Positions 54,939 to 63,142 of a stretch of DNA of 64,000 nt are shown here, one piece after another; the first letter of the stretch is position 1, and each line of letters begins with the position of its first letter. The stretch covers positions 12,123 to 76,122 of the forward strand of contig JAJDEH010000154.1 of assembly GCA_029259935.1 (NCBI GenBank). The letters run 5' to 3'. The notes below the pieces were generated by a model. It was not told the origin of the DNA, ran no database searches, and saw only the letters and a program-made list of their open reading frames with translations. This stretch comes from Planctomycetota bacterium. GTDB taxonomy: Bacteria > Planctomycetota > Planctomycetia > Pirellulales > Pirellulaceae. The position numbers and the translations under genes were made by a program.

Positions 54939-56393
54939 ATGAGACAACAAAAGCTTTTTCTGGTGGCCGTTCTGGCGGCGTGCATTTTTGCGGCGGCCGG
55001 CGTCGAGACGGCTTCCGCGGAGCGTCCCAACATACTGATCATCTCCATCGACGACTTGAACGACTGGACGAGTTGTCTGGGCGGCCATCCGCAGGCCAGA
55101 ACGCCGAACATCGATCGGTTGGCCCAGCGCGGCATTCTCTTCCGCAACGCTCATTGCCAAGCGCCCGTTTGCACGCCGTCGCGAGCATCATTGGTGACGG
55201 GGCTTTATCCCACGACGACAGGTTTGTACTTCTTGCAGCCGGCCCTGGAGGCTTCGAAGGTCGCCATGCGGCGTCCGCACTTGCTGCGGCATTTCGCCGA
55301 AGCCGGCTATCAGACCATGGGAGCCGGCAAGTTTGTTCACGGCGCCAATGATGGCAAGCACTATCAAGTGTATGGCGGAGGGATGGGAGGCTTCGGGCCA
55401 TTGCCCGAAAAGAAATTTGCCTATCCCGACGGCGTCAAGCTGTGGGATTGGGGCCCGTATCCCGAAAACGAAACTCAGACGCCCGACTACAAGATCGCCG
55501 ATTGGGTCATTGACGGTCTCAAGCAAAAACACGATCGCCCGTTCTTGCTAGTCGCCGGCTTCTGGCGGCCGCATGTTCCCATGTATGCGCCTCCGCGCTG
55601 GTTCGAGCCGTTCCCGTTAGAGAAGACGTTATTGCCAAAAGTTCTGAAGACGGACCGCGACGACCTTTCCGCTTACGCCAAGACACTCACCGAGGGCTTC
55701 CCCGCGCCGCGCCACGAATGGTTTGTCGAAAACGACGCCTGGCGCGCGGCGGTTCAATCTTATTTAGCCAGCGTGGCGTTTGTCGATCATAGCGTGGGCC
55801 GCGTACTCGACGGCCTGGACGAGAGCGGACAACGAGACAATACCATCGTCGTTCTGCTGTCCGATCATGGGTGGCACTTGGGCGAAAAGGAGCGGTGGGC
55901 AAAGCGGTCGTTGTGGAACGACGGCACGCGGGTGCCGTTGATCGTTGCCGCGCCGGGCTTCGAGGGCAAGGCAGCCAGTGACCGGCCCGTCGGGCTGATC
56001 GATATCTTTCCCACGTTACTCGATCTTGCCGGCCTGCCTTCCCGTGAAGATCTTGAAGGACGCAGCCTCACGCCTTTGCTCAAGGATCCGCAACTCGAAT
56101 GGAAACGTCCCATTCTGACTTCGTTCGCGCCCGGCAACCATTCGCTGCGGTCAACCCGTTGGCATTACATCCGCTACGGCGATGGCAGCGAAGAACTGTA
56201 CGACCACGATTCAGATCCGCACGAATGGCACAATCTTTCCGGGCGGCGCGAGCATGCACGGATCCTCGCCGACATGCGCGCCTCACTGCCCAAAAAGGAA
56301 GCGGCCCCAGTTGTCGGCGAGTGGCAGAAGTGGGAAATTCAGGCCTGGCGCAAAGCGGAAGAAGAGAGCCAAAGAACAAAACGCGGCCGTTGA
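54939..56393 (+). CDS. Secreted sulfatase (CTPSR type, iduronate-2-sulfatase-like)
   Basis: 484 aa from ATG 54939 (an in-frame start at 54741 is rejected; signal peptide at 1-28 ends TASAE). Catalytic marks are NILIISIDDLNDW with metal-binding Asp, CTPSRASLVTGLYP with the formylglycine Cys, GKFVHG, RPFLLVAGFWRPHVPMYAP and VVLLSDHGWHLGEKERWAKRSLW. The LSDHGWHLGE motif is typical of iduronate-2-sulfatase-like family S1_7. It removes sulfate esters from polysaccharide outside the cytoplasm. An SGNH/esterase fusion gene begins 45 bp downstream and probably belongs with it. Confidence 0.92.
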   Translation: MRQQKLFLVAVLAACIFAAAGVETASAERPNILIISIDDLNDWTSCLGGHPQARTPNIDRLAQRGILFRNAHCQAPVCTPSRASLVTGLYPTTTGLYFLQPALEASKVAMRRPHLLRHFAEAGYQTMGAGKFVHGANDGKHYQVYGGGMGGFGPLPEKKFAYPDGVKLWDWGPYPENETQTPDYKIADWVIDGLKQKHDRPFLLVAGFWRPHVPMYAPPRWFEPFPLEKTLLPKVLKTDRDDLSAYAKTLTEGFPAPRHEWFVENDAWRAAVQSYLASVAFVDHSVGRVLDGLDESGQRDNTIVVLLSDHGWHLGEKERWAKRSLWNDGTRVPLIVAAPGFEGKAASDRPVGLIDIFPTLLDLAGLPSREDLEGRSLTPLLKDPQLEWKRPILTSFAPGNHSLRSTRWHYIRYGDGSEELYDHDSDPHEWHNLSGRREHARILADMRASLPKKEAAPVVGEWQKWEIQAWRKAEEESQRTKRGR

Positions 56394-56438
56394 CCCGCCG
56401 TGACCATTCCAACTTGAGACTATCAGCAAAGGAAATCG

Positions 56439-58622
56439 ATGGATCGTCGAACAATGATTTATAACGCCCGTAGCGCGTGGGTCGCTCTGCTGTTTCTGAT
56501 GCTAGCCGGCGCTCATGACCACCTTTTGGCCGATACGCAGTTTCCCCTCGACGCCAAGCGGATTCTGTTTCTGGGAGATTCAATCACGCACAGCGGCGGC
56601 TACGTCACCTGGATCGAAACGCAACTGCGCTTGCAGGGCGTCGACCCGCTGCCGGAAATCGTCAACATCGGACTCAGCAGCGAAACCTGCAGCGGGTTGT
56701 CTGAACCGGATCATCCCTTTCCGCGACCCGACGTCCATGAGCGGCTGGACCGGGCGCTGGCGAAAGTGAAACCGGATGTCGTCGTTGCCTGCTATGGAAT
56801 GAACGACGGCATTTACTATCCGTTCGGCGAAGAGCGATTCAAAGCCTATCAAGACGGCGTCAATCGATTGATTGAAAAAGTTCATGCCACGGGGGCTAAA
56901 ATCATTGTGATGACGCCGCCGCCCTTCGATCCGGTTCCCATCCGAGACAAAGGGAAGCTCAAACCGGCGGGCGAAGACAAATACGCTTACTTCGCCATGT
57001 ACGAAAGTTATGACGACGTACTGGCCCGCTATGGCAAGTGGGTGATGGAGCAAAAAGACCGCGTCGAAATGGTCATCGATTTGCATACGCCGCTTACGGA
57101 CTACGTCGTTGAAAAACGAAAAGCCAATCCGAAGTTCACTCTCTCACCCGACGGGATTCATCCCAACGCGGAAGGCCATCGGCTGTTGGGTAAGACAATT
57201 CTGCATGCCTGGGGAATTCCATCCGCGACCGAGCCCGGCGATGATCTTCTCAAGCTGATGTCACAGCGAACGAGATTGCTGCATGATTCTTGGTTGAGCC
57301 ACGTGGGACACAAACGGCCTGGAGTCAAGAAGGGTCTGCCGCTCGATCAAGCCCTCGCCAAGGCGAAGGAACTGGAAAAGCAAATCGCGCCGCTCATCCA
57401 GAAGGCCCAACAGCCGACCAGTTCCAGCCGTGATTCGGCCGGCGGCAAGATGTTTCAGGTTCACTACCCGGCGATGGCCGAGCCCGGCCAGTTGCGATTG
57501 TCGGTCGACTACTATCTGTGGATTCCGACCGGTGCCAAGCGACTGCGAGGCGTGATCGTGCACCAACACGGCTGCGGAGATGGCGCGTCCAGCGCCGGCC
57601 AAACTGCGGCGGACGATTTGCATTGGCAGGCATTGGCCCGCAAGTGGGACTGCGCGTTGATGGGCTCGCGCTACGAACCTCGCAGCGACGTCAACTGCCG
57701 CTTATGGTGCGACCCTCGCAACGGTTCGGGCGACCGCTTTCTGGAGTCCCTATCCCATTTCGCCGAGGCATCGGGACACGGTGAACTGAAGTCCGTTCCT
57801 TGGTGCTTATGGGGCCATTCCGGCGGAGGATTTTGGGCGAGTCTCATGCAAACGAAATACCCCAAGCGAATCGTCGCTATTTGGCTTCGCAGCGGCACGG
57901 CCTTTGGCTATTGGACCAACGGAGATGTCGAAGCTCCCGAGATTCCGGAAGCGGCCTACCAGGTTCCAGTCGTGGGCAATCCAGGCTTGAAGGAAAAAGA
58001 CCACGAACGATTTCACCGCGCCTGGGACGGACTGGCCGCGATGCAGAAAGCTTATCAAGCCGAAGGAGCCTTCTTTGAATTCGCGCCCGACCCACTCACC
58101 GGTCATCAGTGCGGCGATTCGCGATATCTAGCCATTCCCTATTTCGATTTCTGGCTTCGCCATCGCTTGCCCAATGCCGGCAACGACAAGCATAGTCTGG
58201 GCGCTGTTGCTGCCGCGCTAGAAGATTGGCGCAAGATCATGGCACCGAAGCTAAAGGAATATTGCGAAACCGGCGCGGTTGCCGACCAAACTCCGCCTCC
58301 CGCGCCGCGAGAAGTATCCGCCAAACCAAACGACGAGGGCGGCGTGACGATTACCTGGTCAGCCGACGCCGATTTCGAGAGCGGCGTCCGGTGCTTTATC
58401 ATCGAACGCGACGGCAAGCCAATCGGACAGGTGCCGGAAGAGCCGGTGGGTCGCTTTGGCCGTCCGTTGTTCCAAAGGATGTCGTACCACGACACTCCTG
58501 AACTGCCGCTGCCCAAGATGCGGTTCGTCGACAAAGACGCACCCCGGAAGGAACTGCCCACGTACACAGTGCGTACCGTGAACAGCGTCGAACTCAAATC
58601 CAAACCGACGGCGAGTCGCTAA
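56439..58622 (+). CDS. SGNH hydrolase fused to alpha/beta hydrolase
   Basis: 727 aa from ATG 56439, with AAAGGAAA 5 nt upstream. A hydrophobic signal of about 30 residues (WVALLFLMLAGAHDHLLA) precedes an SGNH/GDSL esterase domain: ILFLGDSITHSGG (GDS nucleophile block), NIGLSSETCSG, VVACYGMNDG (GxND block) and DGIHPNAEGHRLLG (DxxH block). From about residue 340, RLRGVIVHQHGCGDGASSAG, WCLWGHSGGGFWASLM and DPLTGHQCGDSRYLAIPYFDFW form a second alpha/beta-hydrolase with Ser in GHSGGG, and the last ~90 residues are a fibronectin-like tail. It probably deacetylates a polysaccharide. Two esterase domains in one chain is uncommon. Confidence 0.82.
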   Translation: MDRRTMIYNARSAWVALLFLMLAGAHDHLLADTQFPLDAKRILFLGDSITHSGGYVTWIETQLRLQGVDPLPEIVNIGLSSETCSGLSEPDHPFPRPDVHERLDRALAKVKPDVVVACYGMNDGIYYPFGEERFKAYQDGVNRLIEKVHATGAKIIVMTPPPFDPVPIRDKGKLKPAGEDKYAYFAMYESYDDVLARYGKWVMEQKDRVEMVIDLHTPLTDYVVEKRKANPKFTLSPDGIHPNAEGHRLLGKTILHAWGIPSATEPGDDLLKLMSQRTRLLHDSWLSHVGHKRPGVKKGLPLDQALAKAKELEKQIAPLIQKAQQPTSSSRDSAGGKMFQVHYPAMAEPGQLRLSVDYYLWIPTGAKRLRGVIVHQHGCGDGASSAGQTAADDLHWQALARKWDCALMGSRYEPRSDVNCRLWCDPRNGSGDRFLESLSHFAEASGHGELKSVPWCLWGHSGGGFWASLMQTKYPKRIVAIWLRSGTAFGYWTNGDVEAPEIPEAAYQVPVVGNPGLKEKDHERFHRAWDGLAAMQKAYQAEGAFFEFAPDPLTGHQCGDSRYLAIPYFDFWLRHRLPNAGNDKHSLGAVAAALEDWRKIMAPKLKEYCETGAVADQTPPPAPREVSAKPNDEGGVTITWSADADFESGVRCFIIERDGKPIGQVPEEPVGRFGRPLFQRMSYHDTPELPLPKMRFVDKDAPRKELPTYTVRTVNSVELKSKPTASR

Positions 58623-58644
58623 ACGCCGCCCGCAATAAAGCGGA

Positions 58645-58866
58645 TCAATAGTGCGGCGGTTTTTCGTTGGGGTCGGGTGCCATTCCCTGGTCGCCGATCA
58701 GTGATTCTAGTCGACTCAGTTCGGCCGGGATTCGCGATTGCAGCCGGGCATTTTCCTCGCGCAGTTCCAGCACCACCTCGTTCAACTGTTTAAGAAGATG
58801 CTCGTGATGCGAGAGTAACTCTTCAAGGCGAGTGACGCGATCTTCTAGCGTTGCTTGGTTGGACAT
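58645..58866 (-). CDS. SlyX-family protein
   Basis: 73 aa from ATG 58866, chosen because GGAGGG lies 6 nt upstream (ATG 58872 sits directly against it). The whole protein is a coiled coil: RVTRLEELLSHHEHLLKQLNEVVLELREENARLQSRI, ending NEKPPHY, which is the SlyX signature. Function is not established. Single gene, convergent with the SGNH gene. Confidence 0.85.
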   Translation of the reverse strand: MSNQATLEDRVTRLEELLSHHEHLLKQLNEVVLELREENARLQSRIPAELSRLESLIGDQGMAPDPNEKPPHY

Positions 58867-59008
58867 GGGCATCCCTCCGCGGCTCAAATAGCGAGTCATG
58901 CCGATGAGTATAACACGCAACGTGTTGGATGCTGTCTCCCGAAGCGAAAGGCGACGCCGAGCGTTTTGTCACGGCTTGATTTAGGGTTGTTCGCCCCTAT
59001 GCCCTTGG

Positions 59009-59031
59009 CACTGCTGGGCAAGCCAGCAGTG
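59009..59031. repeat. Small hairpin of the 'CACTGCTGG' type
   Basis: CACTGCTGG (59009-59017), GCAAG, then CCAGCAGTG (59023-59031) form a perfect 9-bp stem. The nearby TTTTGTCACGGCTTGATTTAGGG recalls the ends of the MITE-like copies, so it may be a fourth, decayed member or a terminator of the CpsB gene. Confidence 0.4.
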
Positions 59032-59069
59032 GCACCAGCGCGGCGTTAGGTTGGCAACAGCGATCGAAA

Positions 59070-59870
59070 CTACGCCGACTTGGCCCAGGAAAACCAACTC
59101 GACTTCTTCTTGCGTTTGATTTCGACGGGGCGAATTTCCACTTCGCGCCCTTCGGCGACTGCGGCCGGGTTGCGGCAGCCGACGTCGATCGCGGTTTGCT
59201 CATCGGCCAGTTCGGCGACTTGCTCTAGGGCGCGCCGAATCAGTGGACGACGCGATTTCGGACCGTGAGCATCGGTGGCGACGAAATGAACGGAACCCTC
59301 TTGCACCATCGCTTCGGCCATTTCCTGGGGGCCGGGGCCGAAGGTGCCGACAATGCTGCCCGCCGTGACTTGCATCAGACAGCCGCGTTCGACCAGCGGG
59401 GGAATCAGATTGGGCTGCCGCAGCAAGCCCTGGTTTCGTTCCGGATGGGACAGGATTCCCACCATCCCGGCCGCTTCCAGCCCGTCCAGCACTGGCTCGA
59501 GCGGAATGTACATTTCATGAGGCAATTCCAACAACACATGACGGCCCAGGTCGCCCAAGGTTAACACGCTGCCTGCTTTCAGCCCGGGAATCATGTCGGC
59601 TTCGATCCGCACGTCGGCTCCGGGCATGACTCGCAGATCAATCTGGTTGCTATCAAGCAACTGCTGCAGCTCGGTCACCCGCTGGCGGATTTTCGCGCCG
59701 TCGTTGGCTCGGTAACTGCCCAACTGATGGGGTGTGGTAATGACCGTGCGGATGCCGTCTTCCACGGCCATTCGGGCCATCGCCAGTGAATCCTCGGGCG
59801 TTTTTGCACCGTCATCAATCCCGGGCACCAGGTGGCAATGAATGTCGACAAAGGGCAGGTCAAAGCGCAC
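59070..59870 (-). CDS. CpsB/YwqE-like tyrosine-protein phosphatase (PHP fold)
   Basis: 266 aa from ATG 59870. It is a PHP-type metallo-phosphatase: FVDIHCHLVPGIDDGAKTPEDSLAMARMAVEDGIRTVITTPHQ with the metal-binding HCH, ADVRIEADM, GILSHPERN, VTAGSIVG, and VHFVATDAHGPKSRRP with the last metal site. This is the CpsB/Wzb-type phosphatase that removes phosphate from tyrosine kinases of capsule synthesis. The C-terminus carries a Lys-rich tail (EIKRKKKSSWFSWAKSA). It stands alone; no Wzc-like kinase is in this window. Confidence 0.88.
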   Translation of the reverse strand: MRFDLPFVDIHCHLVPGIDDGAKTPEDSLAMARMAVEDGIRTVITTPHQLGSYRANDGAKIRQRVTELQQLLDSNQIDLRVMPGADVRIEADMIPGLKAGSVLTLGDLGRHVLLELPHEMYIPLEPVLDGLEAAGMVGILSHPERNQGLLRQPNLIPPLVERGCLMQVTAGSIVGTFGPGPQEMAEAMVQEGSVHFVATDAHGPKSRRPLIRRALEQVAELADEQTAIDVGCRNPAAVAEGREVEIRPVEIKRKKKSSWFSWAKSA

Positions 59871-60054
59871 GGCTGCATCCGATCATGGTTGGAAGATATT
59901 CACGCCCCAAGCTGGGGAGTATAGAGAGAGCGTCAAACTGGTCAATAGACTTTGAGCCTAGATCCGCGGCGGAATCGGCGGCAAGATGGCGCGGAATGGT
60001 GGCGCGACGGTGCCCGGGTCGCGACAATCATTCAATGAGGTTACGCTGGTCTAG

Positions 60055-61620
60055 ATGACTGACAACTTGCTCCATGCACTCCTAACCGATCTGGAAGCTT
60101 CCGCCAATTTTGATGGGGCGGAATGCGCCCGCGCCGCGCAAGATCTGAAGTGGATCGACGGCGCGACGGACGAGCAAGTCGTGGAATTGATGGGCGCACT
60201 CGCCGAGGCAACGGGAATCGACGCCCCCGCGCGAGAACCGTATCTTTCGCAAATCCTGGTTCGCCTCGTTCAGCGCGCGCGGGGACTTGAATTGGGTGCA
60301 AGTGACGAGCGGTTAGCTGAACTTCTACGGCAAACCATTGGCCGACTGTACACACGCCTGGGTCCGCCAAGCGGCTGCCGCCACCATTTACTGAGCGTGC
60401 TGGTGGCGCTGGGTGGCGACGATGCCCTGCGCATGTTCACGGATCGGATGGTTCACGATCCGCCTGCCGCCGAGGCTGCCGCGGTCGCCGTGTTGACTCC
60501 TTTTTTTCGAAAGGGAAACGCGTCGTCCGCCACGCCACTTTTTCCCCGCCTGCTGGATGGACTTGCCCATTCCCATCTGGCCGCGCCCATTCTGGATCTG
60601 GCAAACTTCATGACTCGCGAAGATCTGGTGGACACGCATCCCGCGCGAAACCGAGTCGAAGAGTTATCGCTGCTGCTAAGGAATCTCGCTCAGCGACTGA
60701 GTTTGCTTGAAGAGAACCCGGCGGCGTCCGGAGACTCGCCGGAGGAACTCAGCGACAAAGTCGATCAATGCGTTTCGCTGGCCGTCTCGCTATGCGACGC
60801 GTTGGCCTTGATTGGCGACACGTCGGTGGTTGGCAGCATCAACCAAGCGCTTGAGCTTCGTCACCGGCGGCTACGCACCGAAGCCGCGGCCGCATTGGTT
60901 CGCTTGGGTGAAGAAAACGGCAAGAACGAATTGCTGGGGATGGCTGCCGAACCGGTCGCGCGGCTTCGCACGTTGGCCTACGCCGAAGAACTCGATTTGC
61001 TGGAGGAAATCGATCCTCAATTTACAACCGCCGAGGCCCGCGCCGAAGCTGCATTGTCGCTGCATTTGGCGCAGCCCACGCAACTCGGCTTTCCTCCGAA
61101 TTCGTGCGAGCTGATCGATCACCGAGAACACTATTGGCCCGGCTTTGACGACCTCGTGGAATGTTTTCTGTTTCGATTTGTCTATTTGCTTGGCGAAAAT
61201 TCTTACAGCAACATTGGAATCGTCATCGAAGACGAAGCCCAATCTTTGATGTCCGATTTGTGCGATTTGCCGCCGGATGATATTTACGCCGTCTTCGCGG
61301 GCTGGCAGGCGGAACACGAAGAGATCTACGAAACCGACGCCCGCATGCTCAGCGAAGCCCAGCGGGTTGAGGTGGCCCGGCTGGAACGCCGGCTGAGGGA
61401 CGATGGCTGCCAGGCCATTTCGGCGGTTACCCTCGGTTCTTTTTTTGGCGAACGAGTGCTGGTCGCTCAAGCGGAAAAAGATGCCACCCGCGGCTTGGCG
61501 GTTTGTGATTCATGCGACGCCTATTGGTATCCAACGGGTGGCCGCTCGCGGGCGCTGGGACCGCGTGAAGTCTACTCGATCTACAAAGGCCGCAAGCTGT
61601 TGCGCTCGTTTAACGACTGA
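60055..61620 (+). CDS. HEAT-repeat-like protein, unknown
   Basis: 521 aa from ATG 60055. The main part is a helical repeat protein with HEAT-like phrases (ALGGDDALRMFTDRM, ALELRHRRLRTEAAAALVRLGEENGKNELLGMA). The last ~180 residues are different, with acidic strands and CDSCDAYWYPTGGRSRALGPREVYSIY, a CxxC and Tyr-rich end. Probably a cytoplasmic scaffold; partners unknown. Confidence 0.7.
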   Translation: MTDNLLHALLTDLEASANFDGAECARAAQDLKWIDGATDEQVVELMGALAEATGIDAPAREPYLSQILVRLVQRARGLELGASDERLAELLRQTIGRLYTRLGPPSGCRHHLLSVLVALGGDDALRMFTDRMVHDPPAAEAAAVAVLTPFFRKGNASSATPLFPRLLDGLAHSHLAAPILDLANFMTREDLVDTHPARNRVEELSLLLRNLAQRLSLLEENPAASGDSPEELSDKVDQCVSLAVSLCDALALIGDTSVVGSINQALELRHRRLRTEAAAALVRLGEENGKNELLGMAAEPVARLRTLAYAEELDLLEEIDPQFTTAEARAEAALSLHLAQPTQLGFPPNSCELIDHREHYWPGFDDLVECFLFRFVYLLGENSYSNIGIVIEDEAQSLMSDLCDLPPDDIYAVFAGWQAEHEEIYETDARMLSEAQRVEVARLERRLRDDGCQAISAVTLGSFFGERVLVAQAEKDATRGLAVCDSCDAYWYPTGGRSRALGPREVYSIYKGRKLLRSFND

Positions 61621-61881
61621 CGGCCGCATGTCCGCGAGCTATTTTCGGCACATGCAAAGCGCCTGAATTAGGATGTAATCTAACTCTCGCCTTGCTAGTC
61701 CGGTTCTCCGCCTTGCCTAGCGTGAGCCTGTTGAAAAACACGTAGGCCGGACCGAGAAGCAAAGCGACGACGTTCCGGCATCCACGATTTGAGCGGAAAC
61801 TGGGAATTGGCAGAGCAGCGCTTCGCTTGATCCAGCCTGCACAATTGGTTTTTCAACCGCCTGCTAGAGGAGGTCTTACAG

Positions 61882-61908
61882 ATGGCTCAATTCAAGTCCT
61901 CAAGATAG
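61882..61908 (+). other. Possible 8-codon leader mini-ORF
   Basis: A very strong ribosome site (GAGGAGG, 61867-61873) precedes ATG 61882 at 8 nt, but this frame reads MAQFKSSR and stops at 61906-61908. The GTG of the GT9-like gene begins 6 nt later (61914) with only weak signals, so the mini-ORF could be a translational leader that re-initiates at the GTG. Confidence 0.35.
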
Positions 61909-61913
61909 ATTCC

Positions 61914-62954
61914 GTGACCCGCCCTAGAAAACTCATCCTGCGAAACTTGCAAGCGCCTGGCGACATTCTTATGCTCACCGCCGCGGTCCGCGACCTGCAT
62001 TTAACGTACCCCAACACATTCATTACCGACGTGCGGACTCCGTTCCCGCATCTATGGGAACACAATCCCTATATCACCAAGCTCGACGAATCCGATGCCG
62101 ATGTCAACGTGATCGACATGGAGTATCCGCTGATCCATGAATGCAACGAAGGCGCCTATCACTTCATTCATGGGTTCTCGAGGTTTCTAAACGAGAAGCT
62201 CGGTCTCCGCATCAAGGTGCACAAGTTCTGGGGAGACGTTCATTTTTCGGCCGAGGAAAAAACTTGGATTAGCATGGTGCATCAGCATTTCACGGGCTGG
62301 GATACACCCTTTTGGCTGATCTGCACGGGCGGCAAGACGGACTATACAACAAAGTGGTGGATCGTCGAATATGCCCAGCAAGTCGTCGACCACTTTCGCG
62401 ACAAGGTCCAATTCGTGCAGTTCGGCGCGGACGGGCCCAACCACGATCATCCGCGATTGCAAGGAGCCATCGACCTAGTCGGCCAAACGGACATTCGCAT
62501 GTTCATGCGAATGGTGTACCACGCCGATGGCGTCATCTGTCCCATCACCTTCGCGATGCACTTAGCGGCGGCGGCCGAGACCAAACCGGGCAAGCCCAAG
62601 CGGCGGGCGTGTGTCGTCACCGCGGGCGGCCGTGAGCCGAGTCATTTCACGGCCTACACCAATCACCAGTTCCTGCATACCAATGGTCAGCTAATGTGTT
62701 GCGACAACGGCGGCTGCTGGAAGAGCCGAACGGTTCCGCTGGGCGACGGCGACTACAAAGATGGCGAGCTCTGCACCGACGCGGTCGATTTCCAAGACCG
62801 CAAGGTCCAGCGCTGCATGCGCGACGGCGTGACGGGCGAGGATGTCATTCGAGCTGTTGAGAAACACTATGTCGGCGGTGCGCTCGGCTATTTACCTAAC
62901 GGCCAGCGAACCGTGGAAGCGAGTTGGGATCAGCGGATCTCGAAGCAGTTCTAG
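61914..62954 (+). CDS. Glycosyltransferase family 9-like (heptosyltransferase-type)
   Basis: 346 aa from GTG 61914 (an in-frame TTG at 61827 is less likely). The N-terminus MTRPRKLILRNLQAPGDILMLTAAVRDLHLTYP is the GT9 start (ALGDVLLxTPxxxxL). Later matches are WLICTGGKTDYTTKWW, LVGQTDIRMFMRMVYHADGVICPITFAMHLAAA (donor-site loop with the P-x-G-like turn) and REPSHFTAYTNHQFLHTNGQ. It probably adds a heptose or hexose to surface lipopolysaccharide. A Cys-rich part (MCCDNGGCWKS) is unusual for the family. Confidence 0.8.
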   Translation: MTRPRKLILRNLQAPGDILMLTAAVRDLHLTYPNTFITDVRTPFPHLWEHNPYITKLDESDADVNVIDMEYPLIHECNEGAYHFIHGFSRFLNEKLGLRIKVHKFWGDVHFSAEEKTWISMVHQHFTGWDTPFWLICTGGKTDYTTKWWIVEYAQQVVDHFRDKVQFVQFGADGPNHDHPRLQGAIDLVGQTDIRMFMRMVYHADGVICPITFAMHLAAAAETKPGKPKRRACVVTAGGREPSHFTAYTNHQFLHTNGQLMCCDNGGCWKSRTVPLGDGDYKDGELCTDAVDFQDRKVQRCMRDGVTGEDVIRAVEKHYVGGALGYLPNGQRTVEASWDQRISKQF

Positions 62955-63142
62955 CGAGGCAGTCTCGGCCCAATACGAACGGGCATGAAAGAACAACCGG
63001 TGGTCGCCATTTGGCGGTTCGCGCAGCCCTGGGCCGCACCGGCCGCCAGATTTTGGTTGACATGGAAGCCCGAGACGACGACTATGCGCTAGTCCGGTCT
63101 TGTCGCCAACTTAAACCTCGTTCGAGGACATCGTTCGATCCC

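Noticed and set aside
59009..59031. Counting this hairpin as a fourth MITE-like copy
   Set aside because: Only a hairpin and a weak TGTCACGG-like end are present; no pair of terminal repeats could be defined.
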